A DNA stretch of 35,916 nucleotides. It comes from Chloroflexota bacterium. Its GTDB lineage: Bacteria > Chloroflexota > Limnocylindria > P2-11E > CF-107. The notes under the pieces were generated by a model that ran no database searches, had not been told where the DNA came from, and worked only from the letters and a program-made list of their open reading frames with translations. The stretch is taken from contig VBHP01000088.1 of the NCBI GenBank assembly GCA_005881435.1, forward strand, positions 1 through 35,916, written 5' to 3'. A program made the position numbers and the translations under genes. Shown in pieces: positions 8,956 to 17,982 of this stretch (the first letter of the stretch is position 1; each line of letters starts with the position of its first letter).

Positions 8956-10158
8956 TCAGTGCAGAGCGCTGAGGTCAAGGGTGCGCCAGGTCCTGCCCGC
9001 GTCGTCGCTGGCGTAGATCTGGCTCGCGCCGCTCCCGCTCCGATCCGTTCCTTCGACCCACAGGTGTTCGGCGTCGGCGGCGGACAGCAGCGCGATGTTG
9101 GCCGGGCTCTTGACGCAGGCCCAGTTCACGCCGCCGTCGTCGGTGCTGAGCAATCCGCCGCTCCCTTCGGCGCCTCCGGCACCGAGGTTCAGCCCCAGCC
9201 AGCCGCGCGCGGCGCCGACAAAGAGCGGTCCGGCGAGATTGCCGCCACCACAGACGGCGGCGATCTGATTCTTCGGATTGCCGAGACTCTTCCAGCTCGC
9301 GCCGGCGTCGTCCGAACGGAAGAGCTCGTACTTCTCGCAGTTGCTCGAGGTGCAGTACGCGCCATCGCGCGCCAGCGCCCAGACGATCTGCAGGTCCGCG
9401 GCCTCAATGGCGATGATGGGTTGGGCCTTGAGCGTGGCCGACCACGTCGCGCCGCCGTTGTTGGTGACGAGGACGTTGCCGCCGTCGGCGCCGTAGTCGA
9501 TGCCACTGGGGCCGTACGCCGCGATCCAGCCGAAGCGCGGCGACGCCAGCCGGATCGGACCGACGCGTCCCTGATACAGCGTGCGCCAGGTCTTGCCGCC
9601 GTCGGCCGTGCCCCGCAGCTCGCTGCCGCAGAACGCGGGACAGCTCTGATCGCCGACCACGACCCAGGCGTACGCGGCGTCCACCGCCTGCAACGAATGG
9701 ATCATCTCCCCGCCGCTACCTCCGACCGGCACCGAGAGCACTTCGCGCCAGTTCAGGCCGCCGTCGTCGGTGCGCAGCACCACGCTGCGGCACGGCGGCG
9801 CCGACGACGCCTGCTGACAGCCGACCTGCTGGCCCCGGTCGGCGAAGCCGATCGCCCAACCAGTGGCGGCGTCGATGAAGTGGAGCTCGCTGAGCCGGCT
9901 GAGCGGGATCGACAGCTTCGTCCAGGTCGCGCCGCCGTCGCGCGTGCGCGCGAGGCCGAGGCCCGAGCCGGTCCAGCCACTGACGAAGCCGACGGTCGCG
10001 CTCACGCGCTGGAGCGCGGCGAGGCTGACGACGCGCGCGTCCGGAGTCGACGACGGCGACGGCATGGGGGTGCTTGACGACGCCGGGGACGTTGACGGCG
10101 CGGCGCCGGGCGCGCCGCAGGCGACGACGAAGAGCAACGTCAGGACGAGGGTCCGCAT
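8956..10158 (-). CDS. Asp-box repeat lipoprotein (Ycf48/BNR-like propeller)
   Basis: A 400-aa predicted lipoprotein. MRTLVLTLLFVVAC gives a short signal with the lipid-modified Cys at residue 14, followed by a Ser/Thr/Pro-rich linker. The rest carries seven Asp-box motifs: TRDGGATW, TDDGGLNW, TADGGKTW, TNNGGATW, SDDAGASW, STDDGGVNW and SDDAGRTW. This fits a seven-bladed propeller similar to Ycf48/HCF136-like and other BNR proteins. Several Cys pairs (VGCQQASSAPPC, SCPAFC, YCTSSNC) suggest disulfide-braced loops on the outer face. The ATG overlaps the ybaK stop as TGATG, so it is translationally coupled. A scaffold or assembly role is inferred from the fold and the envelope gene context; no catalytic function is visible. 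Confidence 0.78.
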   Translation of the reverse strand: MRTLVLTLLFVVACGAPGAAPSTSPASSSTPMPSPSSTPDARVVSLAALQRVSATVGFVSGWTGSGLGLARTRDGGATWTKLSIPLSRLSELHFIDAATGWAIGFADRGQQVGCQQASSAPPCRSVVLRTDDGGLNWREVLSVPVGGSGGEMIHSLQAVDAAYAWVVVGDQSCPAFCGSELRGTADGGKTWRTLYQGRVGPIRLASPRFGWIAAYGPSGIDYGADGGNVLVTNNGGATWSATLKAQPIIAIEAADLQIVWALARDGAYCTSSNCEKYELFRSDDAGASWKSLGNPKNQIAAVCGGGNLAGPLFVGAARGWLGLNLGAGGAEGSGGLLSTDDGGVNWACVKSPANIALLSAADAEHLWVEGTDRSGSGASQIYASDDAGRTWRTLDLSALH

Positions 10159-10664
10159 CAGCCGTTCGACGCGACGAGGTCGACGACGGTTCCCCCGCTC
10201 GCGCGAGCCAGGTCACGCGACCACACGCGGACGACCGTCTCGCCGGTGCCCGCGCCGGCCCACAGCGCTTCATGTCGCAGCAGCCCACGGTCGATCAGCA
10301 CGCGCAGCGGTCGCGCGTGCGCAAATGGCGGGACGCCACCGATGGGATACCCGGTGCTATCGCGGGCTTCCGCGGCGGTCGCGCGCCGGATCGTGCCGGC
10401 GCCGGCGAGGGTACGGAGCTTGGCCTCGTCGATCCGATCCGTGCCGGCGCAGAGCGCGAGCACCGGCTCGCCGTCGGCGAGGAATACCAGCGACTTGATG
10501 ATCTGGCCGAGCTCACACCCGATCTCGCGCGCGGCGTCGGCCGCGGTGCGCGTCGTCGACGAGAAGCGGCGGATCTCGACGTCGAGGCCGAGCTGCTGCG
10601 CGGCGGCGCGTACGCGCGCGACGTTCTGGTGTTCGCCAAGCAGGTTCGGATTCGAAGAGGTCAG
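10158..10664 (-). CDS. YbaK/EbsC-type aminoacyl-tRNA deacylase
   Basis: A 168-aa YbaK/prolyl-tRNA-editing-like protein that would hydrolyse mischarged tRNA (Cys-tRNA(Pro) for YbaK itself). It contains TRTAADAAREIGCELGQIIKSLVFLADGEPVLALCAG, with the conserved Lys of IIKSL, then RATAAEARDSTGYPIGGVPPFAHA, where GxxxGGVPPFGH is the family hallmark, and ending VRVWSRDLARASGGTVVDL. No ATG, GTG or TTG lies in frame near the expected N-terminus. The best fit is a CTG at 10664-10662, which overlaps the upstream TGA as CTGA and has GAGGG about 11 nt upstream. An in-frame GTG near 10722 would add an Arg/Pro-rich tail read from the neighbour's shadow. The exact tRNA substrate is not decidable. Confidence 0.88.
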   Translation of the reverse strand: MTSSNPNLLGEHQNVARVRAAAQQLGLDVEIRRFSSTTRTAADAAREIGCELGQIIKSLVFLADGEPVLALCAGTDRIDEAKLRTLAGAGTIRRATAAEARDSTGYPIGGVPPFAHARPLRVLIDRGLLRHEALWAGAGTGETVVRVWSRDLARASGGTVVDLVASNG

Positions 10665-12928
10665 CTGGCGACGATCCCTCGGACCCCGCGCCAGAGGCGG
10701 CGCGGTACGCGGCGGAGCAGCTCCCACGAGACGGCGCGGAGCGCCCGCCGCGCGGCCTGGGCTTCGGCGTCGCTCGCCGGTCGCGGCGAATACCGTTCGA
10801 TCACCTGTGCCCTGGCGATGGCGTGGACCTGTCGTTCCACTCGAGGCAAGGCCTGGCCCAGCGTGCCGGCGTATTCCGATACCGTCTGATAGGGACGCTG
10901 CTGCATGCCGGCATACGCGGCGAGGAGTCGCATCTTGCCGAACGCCGCATCGGCGGCGCGCATCCGGCGGAAGCGCAGCTGGAAGCGGATGTACCCGAGC
11001 AGCGCCAGGATCGCCGCGAGGAGCGCGCCCCACCACAGCGGCCGGAAGTCCGCGGCGCTGATGAGGTTCGTGCCAGCGCCGGAATCGGCGCCACTGTCGC
11101 CCTGCGGGATCCCCTGATCGTCGGCGCAACCGGCGTTCCGCTGGCAGCGATCGAGCAGGTCGGGACTCTGGTTCGATGGACCGGTTTCCGGCGAAGTCGC
11201 CGAGATGTCGACCGCGGTCTCGGGTCGCGAGACGACGGCCTCGGATGGTGTCGGCTCGAATTCGATCCAGCCGTATCCCGCGAAGTACACCTCGACCCAC
11301 GCGTGGGCGTTGCGCTCGGTGATCATGTATCGACCGGTCGGCTCATCGAACGTGCCCATGGTGTAACCCTCGACGACGCGCGCCGGCACGCCGACGCTGC
11401 GGAGCATGACCACCATCGACGAAGCGAAGTACTCGCAGAAGTCTTCTTTCAGATCGAAGAGGAAGTAGTCCACCGGGTCGCGTCCCGAGGGCGGCGCTTT
11501 CACCACCGTGGAGTACTTGAAGTTCGTGCGCAGGTACAGCTCGATCGCCTCGGCCTTGTCGTAGGCGTTCGTCTTGTCCCTGGTGATCGCGGCGGCGAGC
11601 TGACGCACCCGCGCCGGGACCGTCGTGGGCAGCTGGTCGTACCGCTCCGTGATCGCGGCCGGCGCCGCGCCGGCGCGACGGAGGTCTTCCTTCGTCGCGA
11701 TCGACACCGCCGAGGTCACGATGTACCGACCGGTGGCCTGGGCTCGATCCTTGGCCCGCATCTGACTGGAGAAGCTCTTGTCCTCGCCGTAGATGAACGT
11801 CCGCGGGATGCTCGCCTGCACCGGCTCGGAGGGTGCGAACAGCAACGCGCCTTTGGGATTGACCGGGTCGATGGTGACGTCCAGCTTCTTGCGGCCGGCA
11901 TAGTTCAGGGCGTCGGTCTTGTCCTCCTGGCGGTCGTCGTTGCTCTTCCAGCCCACGCCGGTGTAGAAGTCGTACGCCGTCGCCCGCAGGAAGTGCGACT
12001 CAGACGCGGTGATGTACATCACCACCTTGTCGCCGAGGTTCGGCGCCAGACCGAGACGGATGACGTCGGAGAACGACACGCCCTGGATGCGGCTCGGGCC
12101 GTACACGCCGGCGAAGAACCGCTGCCACTCGTTCTCGACGCTGTGCCACGGGCCCTCGAAGGTGCCCCAGGCGCTGCCGAGCGCGTCGGCCGCGCCGATC
12201 CGGGGGGTGAACGAGGCCAGCATGATCAGCACCAGCGTCCAGGTCAGCCCGCCCCGCAGGACACGCCACTCCATGTCGGCCCCCGGCACCAGGCGGCGAC
12301 GCTCCCAGCGCTCGGACAGCGACACCACGTGCAGCCTCGCCAGCAGCAGCAGCGACAGCACCGAGAAGACGACCAGATCGAAGAACAGCGGCCGCAGCGC
12401 GAGCGAGACGTTGACCACGAGGATGAACGCTTGGAAGAACACGAGGTCCCACGGCCGGCGGAAACGCGCCAGCGCGTAGCTGCCCCAGAACGCGGTGCTC
12501 CAGCACGTCGCTCCGAGGAACAGCACGAACGGCGTCGGGTCGGTCCCGGCCTCGCCGGCGAGCACCTGCGTGAGCCAGTTGTTCACGTTCGTCGCCAGAG
12601 TCACCAGCTTGACGTGGAACGGCTGCGGCCCCGCCGACATCGTCGTCAACGCGACGACCGCGATCATGCCGACGATCGCGCCGAGCATCGGTGCGCTGCC
12701 GCGACGGACGCGCGAATTACCCACCAGCGAACCGAAGAGCAGACCGAGGATGGCGAGCCAGCCGAAGTGCGCGTCGCTCTGCACCCACCCGGCCTGGTCC
12801 AGCGAGACCGGATAGAGGATCACGAGGGCGACCCCGAGCAACAGCGCGAAGATGCCGCCGCGGAACGCCAGCCGCGACGGGTCGATCGGCGGGAAGAGCG
12901 CGCGGACGGCCGGCCGGAGGCTAAGCAC
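10661..12928 (-). CDS. TgpA-like transmembrane transglutaminase-like protein (DUF3488/transglutaminase core)
   Basis: A 755-aa membrane protein. About six N-terminal membrane segments come first (for example GIFALLLGVALVILYPVS, WLAILGLLFGSLVG, MLGAIVGMIAVVALT, VFSVLSLLLLARL, WTLVLIMLAS). Then comes a large outer domain, a transglutaminase-like core with Cys498 in EDFCEYFASSMVVMLRSVGVPARVVEGY and His542 in NAHAWVEVYF, a single membrane helix (WWGALLAAILALLGYI), and a cytoplasmic tail with the Y-x-x-x-L/G pattern of DUF4129. The third catalytic position, Asp in Pseudomonas TgpA, is Glu558 here (IEFEPTP). The GTG start at 12928 overlaps the DUF58 gene by 8 nt. MoxR-DUF58-transglutaminase is a recurrent trio. 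A cell-envelope role is likely; the substrate is unknown. Confidence 0.87.
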   Translation of the reverse strand: MLSLRPAVRALFPPIDPSRLAFRGGIFALLLGVALVILYPVSLDQAGWVQSDAHFGWLAILGLLFGSLVGNSRVRRGSAPMLGAIVGMIAVVALTTMSAGPQPFHVKLVTLATNVNNWLTQVLAGEAGTDPTPFVLFLGATCWSTAFWGSYALARFRRPWDLVFFQAFILVVNVSLALRPLFFDLVVFSVLSLLLLARLHVVSLSERWERRRLVPGADMEWRVLRGGLTWTLVLIMLASFTPRIGAADALGSAWGTFEGPWHSVENEWQRFFAGVYGPSRIQGVSFSDVIRLGLAPNLGDKVVMYITASESHFLRATAYDFYTGVGWKSNDDRQEDKTDALNYAGRKKLDVTIDPVNPKGALLFAPSEPVQASIPRTFIYGEDKSFSSQMRAKDRAQATGRYIVTSAVSIATKEDLRRAGAAPAAITERYDQLPTTVPARVRQLAAAITRDKTNAYDKAEAIELYLRTNFKYSTVVKAPPSGRDPVDYFLFDLKEDFCEYFASSMVVMLRSVGVPARVVEGYTMGTFDEPTGRYMITERNAHAWVEVYFAGYGWIEFEPTPSEAVVSRPETAVDISATSPETGPSNQSPDLLDRCQRNAGCADDQGIPQGDSGADSGAGTNLISAADFRPLWWGALLAAILALLGYIRFQLRFRRMRAADAAFGKMRLLAAYAGMQQRPYQTVSEYAGTLGQALPRVERQVHAIARAQVIERYSPRPASDAEAQAARRALRAVSWELLRRVPRRLWRGVRGIVAS

Positions 12929-14132
12929 TGACGCTCGACCGTTCGTGGAAGAGCTCCGAGATCGGCAGGTCCGCGGTCGAGACCGCGTACGGAACGCCCG
13001 CGACGAGCAGCTCCCCGACCACCGCGTTGAGCCGCATGCGCGCGGCGTCTTCGATCTCCTCGGGTGTGACGATGCACGACTGGATCCGCACTCCGGCCTC
13101 GCGCAGGGCCAGCACCGGCTTGACCCACTCCTTGTCCAGCGACGGCGTGACGACGAGCGCGGACGCGCCACGGCGCAGCCGCGGCAGGGTCTCGACCATC
13201 GTCTCGGCTACCGTGTGCGTGCCGCTGGCCGAGACTTCCGCGAGATACTGCATCAGCTTGGAGAACTGCTTGGTGCCGCGGTCGGGGCTGAACAGACCCG
13301 ACGAGCGGCCCGACGCCACCAGGCCCACGCTGCGGTGTTCGCGCAGCGCCTTGGCGATCACCGACGCGGCGATGGTCACGGCGCGCTCCTCGGTCGACCG
13401 CTCGCCGTCACCGGAATGCACGCGGCGCTCGAGATCCAGGAAGATCCACAGGTCCGCGGTGCGGTCGAGCTCGAATTCCTTGACCTGAAGGGTGCGGTGC
13501 CGCGCCGAGGTCTTCCAGTGAATGTGGTTGAACGCGTCGCCGGGTCGGTAGTCGCGGATGCCCATGACCATCGAGGTCGCCTGCAGCGAACGCCGACCGG
13601 TGAGGACGTTGCCCTCGAGCAGTGATCCCGGCAGCTGCCAGTACGGCAGCGCCACGACGCGCGGGTACACCAGCACCAGGGCGTCGTAACGGGCGCGGTG
13701 TTCGGCGCTGAAGATGCCGAACGGATCGCCGCTGCGGATGACCACCGGCCCGAGATGGAACCGGCCGCGGCGCAACGCCGGCACCGCGACCTTCCAGCGC
13801 TTGGTGGTGAAGGCCCCGATCGAGAGCACGCGGCCGGGCAATGGCTCCGGCCAGTTCGATTCCTCGTATACCTCGAGCCAGATCTTCCCCAGACGCGAGT
13901 CGTTCACGAGCTCGTACGTCAGCTCGATCTCGTCGCCGAGATGCACGTAGCCCTGCGACACGTCCCGCTTGACCCGCATCGAGGAGATGCTCGAGCGCGT
14001 CCACCACCACGTTGCTCCGACCAGGAACAGCAGGAGGTACGCGACGTAGAACAGGATGTCCACGCCGGAGGACAGGGCGACGACGAACAGCGCCCCCCAC
14101 GCGACGATGAAGAGCCAGCGGCGCCGGATCAT
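12921..14132 (-). CDS. DUF58 domain membrane protein
   Basis: A 403-aa protein with two N-terminal hydrophobic segments ([39 protein letters not shown]), a beta-rich region, and the DUF58 hallmark [19 protein letters not shown] (near residue 191) with LQVKEFE following. The remainder resembles a vWA-like fold ([12 protein letters not shown] ... RSVGLVASG ... [10 protein letters not shown]), but a full MIDAS motif is not evident. DUF58 proteins are nearly always encoded next to a MoxR ATPase and often act with it. ATG 14132 overlaps the moxR TGA as ATGA, and the 3' end overlaps the transglutaminase start by 8 nt, so all three are coupled. The biochemical role is not established. Confidence 0.9.
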   Translation of the reverse strand: MIRRRWLFIVAWGALFVVALSSGVDILFYVAYLLLFLVGATWWWTRSSISSMRVKRDVSQGYVHLGDEIELTYELVNDSRLGKIWLEVYEESNWPEPLPGRVLSIGAFTTKRWKVAVPALRRGRFHLGPVVIRSGDPFGIFSAEHRARYDALVLVYPRVVALPYWQLPGSLLEGNVLTGRRSLQATSMVMGIRDYRPGDAFNHIHWKTSARHRTLQVKEFELDRTADLWIFLDLERRVHSGDGERSTEERAVTIAASVIAKALREHRSVGLVASGRSSGLFSPDRGTKQFSKLMQYLAEVSASGTHTVAETMVETLPRLRRGASALVVTPSLDKEWVKPVLALREAGVRIQSCIVTPEEIEDAARMRLNAVVGELLVAGVPYAVSTADLPISELFHERSSVSA

Positions 14133-15094
14133 CGGCCCGCTGTGGCTCTCACGAAGGCGCCGGGCTCGACCGGCACGGACTGCAGCACCTCGGACACGAC
14201 CGTCGCGGTGGTGAGGTCTCGCAGGCGCGCCGCCGGCTGCAAGATCAGGCGGTGGGACAGTGTCGGTGCGGCCAGCAGCTTCACGTCGTCGGGCACAACG
14301 AAGTCGCGCCCCTGGATCGCCGCGAAGGCTTGCGCCGCGCGCACCAGCGCCAGCGAGCCGCGCGGCGAGGCTCCCAGGTACACGTCGGGATGGCTCCGCG
14401 TCGCGGCGACGATCCGCACGACGTAGTCCTTGACCGCCGGCGCGACGTGGATGTCGGAGACGCGGCGCTGGAGGTCGACGATGGTCTCCGTGTCCGCGAC
14501 CTGGCCGAGGGTCTCGATCGGATGCTGGTGCGCCTGGGCATCGAGGATCTCGACCTCCTCGCGCTCCGAGGGGTAGCCGAGCTGGATGCGCATGAAGAAG
14601 CGATCGAGCTGGGCCTCAGGCAGCGGGAAGGTGCCTTCGTACTCAATCGGGTTCTGGGTCGCCAGCACGATGAACGGCTCCGGCAGCGGGTACGTCACGC
14701 CGTCGACGGTGATCTGACGCTCGTCCATGGCCTCCAGCAAGGCCGATTGGGTCTTGGGCGTGGCCCGGTTGATCTCGTCGGCGAGGACGATCTGGGCGGT
14801 GATCGGGCCGGGTCGGAACTCGAAGGTCTGGGTCTGCTGGTTGTAGATCGAGACGCCGGTCACATCCGACGGCAGCAGGTCCGGGGTGAACTGGATGCGC
14901 TTGAAGGTGCAGCCGAGCGAGCGCGCAAGCGCCTTCGACAGCATGGTCTTTCCGACGCCAGGCACGTCCTCGATGAGGATGTGCCCTTTGCACAGGAGGG
15001 AGGTGACCGCGAGCTCGACTTCCCGGTGCTTCCCGACAATGACCTTCTCGACGTTGGCGACGACTCTGCCGGCGGACTGCCCGATGTCCTGCAA
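14129..15094 (-). CDS. MoxR family AAA+ ATPase
   Basis: A 321-aa cytoplasmic ATPase. Walker A reads [11 protein letters not shown], followed by [12 protein letters not shown], Walker [23 protein letters not shown], sensor 1 [26 protein letters not shown] (a MoxR hallmark) and ASPRGSLAL near sensor 2. MoxR proteins act as chaperone-like remodellers, often with a DUF58/vWA partner, here encoded immediately downstream. The start is uncertain: TTG 15094 is chosen because AAGGGG lies 10 nt upstream and the length fits the family. GTG 15103 (site too close) and TTG 15157 (no site) are alternatives. About 170 nt separate it from the PBP gene upstream, enough for a separate promoter. Confidence 0.92.
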   Translation of the reverse strand: MQDIGQSAGRVVANVEKVIVGKHREVELAVTSLLCKGHILIEDVPGVGKTMLSKALARSLGCTFKRIQFTPDLLPSDVTGVSIYNQQTQTFEFRPGPITAQIVLADEINRATPKTQSALLEAMDERQITVDGVTYPLPEPFIVLATQNPIEYEGTFPLPEAQLDRFFMRIQLGYPSEREEVEILDAQAHQHPIETLGQVADTETIVDLQRRVSDIHVAPAVKDYVVRIVAATRSHPDVYLGASPRGSLALVRAAQAFAAIQGRDFVVPDDVKLLAAPTLSHRLILQPAARLRDLTTATVVSEVLQSVPVEPGAFVRATAGR

Positions 15095-15262
15095 TTCGGC
15101 CACACCCCTTCGTTCGATCCGGCGGTAGAGGACCCTCGGATGCACGTAGGGTACCAACGCCGCCTAAGACTGACCTTAGTACGAACGCGGAGTGGGTACG
15201 GTTCGTTCTCCAGGCCGGCCGTGCGTTCGAAAGCTGCTCCGGTACTGAGTTTCCGAGCGGTC
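15095..15262 (-). promoter_or_regulatory. Spacer between PBP and moxR genes; probable moxR promoter region
   Basis: This 168-nt gap is the only sizeable break in the minus-strand run from 20340 to 6393. It carries the AAGGGG ribosome site for moxR at 15110-15105 and a few AT-rich spots (ACTAAGG, CTTAGG near 15166-15180 on the minus strand). I see no confident -35/-10 pair and no strong hairpin. It may hold an internal promoter for the moxR-DUF58-transglutaminase group. Part of it would be coding if the upstream TTG at 15157 were used. Confidence 0.3.
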
Positions 15263-16690
15263 CTATTTCCCCAACCAGGACCGCATCACCTGGCCGCCCA
15301 CGGTCGCGGCGTCGAGACCGCCGTTCTGCGCGTTCTCGATCACTACCGCGACGGCGATGGTGGGGTTGTCCGCGGGCGCGAAGCCGACGAACCAGCCGTG
15401 CGGCGATCCCTGCGGGTTCTCCGCCGTTCCGGTCTTGCCCGCGACGTGGATCCCCGAGATCGCGGCCGGATACGCGAACGCGTTGGGCCCTTCGACCGCG
15501 TACACCATGTCTGCGGCGATGAGCTTCGCGGTGTCGGAGCGGATCGGCTGCGCCAGCGGACCGGGCTGGATCGTGCGCACGACCTTGCCGGCGCCGTCGC
15601 GCACGTCGAGCGCGTAGTGCGGCGTGGGCATCACGCCGTTCTCGGCCACGGCGGAGGTGATCAGCACCATCTGCAGCGGCGAGATGAGCAGCTCGCCCTG
15701 ACCGAATCCCGTGGCCGCGACGAGCGTCGGGCGATCGAGCTGACCGGAGTTCGAGAGCTGCGTCTTGGCGTAGGGGCCATCGAGCCCGAGCGATTGGCCG
15801 ATCATGAAGCGCTTGGCGTAATCCGCGAGCCGATCGCCATGGACGATGTTCACTGCGGCCATGGCGAAGTAGATGTTCTCGGAGTACGCGTAGGCCTGAC
15901 GCAGGTCGTATTCGCCATGGAAGTTGATCGGCGACGGCACGGCGTAGTTGCCCCAGGACGGGTCGCCCTTCCAGGGACTGTCGATGGGGACCTTCTTGTT
16001 CGGGTCGAGGCCGAGCTCGACCGCGGCGGCGCCGGTCACGAGCTTGAACGTCGACCCCGGCGGGTACAGGCCCATGACCGCGCGATCGAGCAACGGCTTT
16101 CCCTGATCGTTGTTCAGCGCGTCGAAGGCCGCACGCTGCGTCGATGCATCGGTCAGCGGATTCGGGTCGTAACGCGGGAACGACACCGAGGCGAGGATCT
16201 CGCCGGTCCGCGGATCGAGCGCGATCACCGCGCCCTTGCGCTGGCCGAGCGAACGCGCGGCGGCATCGACGAGTTTCGCTGAGAGCGCGAGCCGCACGCT
16301 GCCGGGCGGCGCGCGCTCGCCGAGGTAGCGACGGCGGATCGCGCCGAGCGGGTCGGCGGGGTCCTCGCCTATGAGCGATGAGGCGTACGTGGCCTCGAGT
16401 CCGGCGGCGCCGAAGGCCAGCGTCGCGTATCCGACGTATGGCTCGTACAGCGCGCCGGTGTACACGCGTTTGAACGAATCGCCGCTGGCATCGGTCCGCG
16501 CCAGGACGACGCCATCGCGGTCCACGATCCGGCCGCGCTCGCGCTTCGCCGCCTCTGAATACAGCCGCGGGTTGTACGGATCGCTCGAGAGCTCGTCACC
16601 CTGCACGATCTGCCAGTACCCGACTCCGAGCGAGACGAGCAGGAACAGCACCGACAGCGTCGCGGCCAGATGCCGGATGTTGGCGCTCAT
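15263..16690 (-). CDS. Class B penicillin-binding protein (peptidoglycan transpeptidase)
   Basis: A 475-aa protein anchored by one N-terminal helix (LAATLSVLFLLVSLGVGYW). The non-catalytic region begins RGRIVDRDGVVLA. The transpeptidase domain has all three active-site motifs: STFK with nucleophile Ser213 in YPPGSTFKLVTG, SEN at 270-272 in YSENIYFAMA, and KTG at 419-421 in VAGKTGTAEN. It would crosslink peptidoglycan with the SEDS polymerase encoded directly upstream; ATG 16690 overlaps that gene's TGA as TGATG. Its size and neighbours resemble PbpA of the actinobacterial fhaA-fhaB-rodA-pbpA cluster rather than a long FtsI with PASTA repeats. Whether it serves elongation or division cannot be told from sequence. 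Confidence 0.93.
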   Translation of the reverse strand: MSANIRHLAATLSVLFLLVSLGVGYWQIVQGDELSSDPYNPRLYSEAAKRERGRIVDRDGVVLARTDASGDSFKRVYTGALYEPYVGYATLAFGAAGLEATYASSLIGEDPADPLGAIRRRYLGERAPPGSVRLALSAKLVDAAARSLGQRKGAVIALDPRTGEILASVSFPRYDPNPLTDASTQRAAFDALNNDQGKPLLDRAVMGLYPPGSTFKLVTGAAAVELGLDPNKKVPIDSPWKGDPSWGNYAVPSPINFHGEYDLRQAYAYSENIYFAMAAVNIVHGDRLADYAKRFMIGQSLGLDGPYAKTQLSNSGQLDRPTLVAATGFGQGELLISPLQMVLITSAVAENGVMPTPHYALDVRDGAGKVVRTIQPGPLAQPIRSDTAKLIAADMVYAVEGPNAFAYPAAISGIHVAGKTGTAENPQGSPHGWFVGFAPADNPTIAVAVVIENAQNGGLDAATVGGQVMRSWLGK

Positions 16691-17982
16691 CAGGTCCGGC
16701 TCTCGGCGCTGATCCGCAGCAGCAGCCCGATCGACAGAAAATTCGTGACCAGCGATGAGCCGCCGTAGGCCACGAACGGCAGCGTGATCCCGGTCAGCGG
16801 TATGAGCTTGGCGTTGCCGGCGACGATCACCAGCGTCTGCATCCCGATGACGAACGTCAGGCCGGCCGCGAGCAGCTGCAGGAACGTCGTCGGCGCGGCG
16901 ATGGCGATGGAGAACCCGCGGTACAGCAGCACCAGGTACATTGCCAGCAGCGCCAACGCGCCGATGAAGCCGGTCTCCTCGGCGAACGCGGCGAAGACGA
17001 AGTCGCTCCACACCACCGGGATGCTCTGCGGGTCGCCGGCGCCGAGTCCCGCACCGAGTAGCCCGCCGTTTCCCAGGGAGAACAGGCCGTGCAGGATCTG
17101 GTATCCGCTTCCGAGCGCGTCCTGCCACGGGTTCTGCCACATCTCGACGCGGAGCTGCACGTGCGCGTAGAGGCGGTACACCACGTACGCCGCGGGAATG
17201 AGGATCGCCACGCCCGCCACGACGTACGTCGCGCGGCCGGTGCCGAGATACAGCATCGCCAGGAAGATGCCGAAGAACACGAGCGTCGCGCCGATGTCCT
17301 TCTCGAAGGCCAGGATGAACATGGCCGCGAACGCCATCGCCACGATCGGCACCAGGTACGGCGGCGGGGGCAGGACGCGCCAGATGCCGCGCCGCGAGGC
17401 GATGACCTCGCGATATTCGTCGAGGTAGGCGGCCAGGAAGACGACGAGCACGATCTTCACCAGCTCCCACGGCGTGAACGAGAGCGGGCCGAGGCGGAAC
17501 CAGATCCGCGCGCCGTTGATCTCCTCGCCGCGGACGACCGTCGCCACCAGCAACAGGAGCCCGAAGGTCATCCAGGTGTACTTGTACCGCGACAGCAGCG
17601 ACAGGTCGCGCGGCACGAACAACGGCAGCAGGAACGCCGCCATGGCGACGACGAACCACGCCAGCTGCAGCGTCAGCAGCGACGCTGCATCGGTACCGGC
17701 GGTGACGCGGTAGATCACGATCAGGCCGATCCCGGTGAGCCCGAGCGAGACCGGCAGCATGATCTGATCGCCGCGCAAGCCGCGCATTGCCAGAGCGGCA
17801 TGCACCACGAAGGCGATCACCAGGAACGCCGTCGGCACGATGAACGCGTTTCCGTCGAGCCCCTGACCGAGTGCAAGCGCCACGGTGAAGAAGCCGGTCA
17901 CGGTTATCGCAGCGACCCAGAACAGGAGCCGCGTCTCGGTCAAGCGGCTCAGCGGACGCGACGTCGGTACGGCGAGTCTCAT
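16690..17982 (-). CDS. FtsW/RodA/SpoVE family peptidoglycan glycosyltransferase
   Basis: A 430-aa SEDS protein with about ten membrane helices. Diagnostic parts are LSFTPWELVKIVLVVFLAAYL, FEKDIGATLVFFGIFLAML, WSDFVFAAFAEETGFIGAL (the Asp of SDFVFA matches the essential Asp of RodA/FtsW) and LIPLTGITLPFVAYGGSSLVTNF near the C-terminus. SEDS proteins polymerise lipid II into glycan strands together with a class B PBP, which is the next gene. The ATG overlaps the FHA gene stop as ATGA. FtsW and RodA cannot be separated here; the FHA-FHA-SEDS-PBP order resembles the RodA locus of Actinobacteria. Confidence 0.92.
   Translation of the reverse strand: MRLAVPTSRPLSRLTETRLLFWVAAITVTGFFTVALALGQGLDGNAFIVPTAFLVIAFVVHAALAMRGLRGDQIMLPVSLGLTGIGLIVIYRVTAGTDAASLLTLQLAWFVVAMAAFLLPLFVPRDLSLLSRYKYTWMTFGLLLLVATVVRGEEINGARIWFRLGPLSFTPWELVKIVLVVFLAAYLDEYREVIASRRGIWRVLPPPPYLVPIVAMAFAAMFILAFEKDIGATLVFFGIFLAMLYLGTGRATYVVAGVAILIPAAYVVYRLYAHVQLRVEMWQNPWQDALGSGYQILHGLFSLGNGGLLGAGLGAGDPQSIPVVWSDFVFAAFAEETGFIGALALLAMYLVLLYRGFSIAIAAPTTFLQLLAAGLTFVIGMQTLVIVAGNAKLIPLTGITLPFVAYGGSSLVTNFLSIGLLLRISAESRT

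Noticed and set aside
10665-10722. GTG near 10722 as the start of the ybaK-like gene
   Set aside because: The extension is an Arg/Pro-rich shadow of the upstream coding sequence, while the CTG at the stop overlap places the N-terminus where the family begins.
10823-12931. Plus-strand open frame of about 700 codons opposite the transglutaminase gene
   Set aside because: Same reason: Arg/His/Glu-rich shadow of a well-supported minus-strand gene.
14252-16282. Plus-strand open frame of about 676 codons opposite moxR and the PBP gene
   Set aside because: It spans two real genes and the intergenic gap, with shadow-like composition and no domain.
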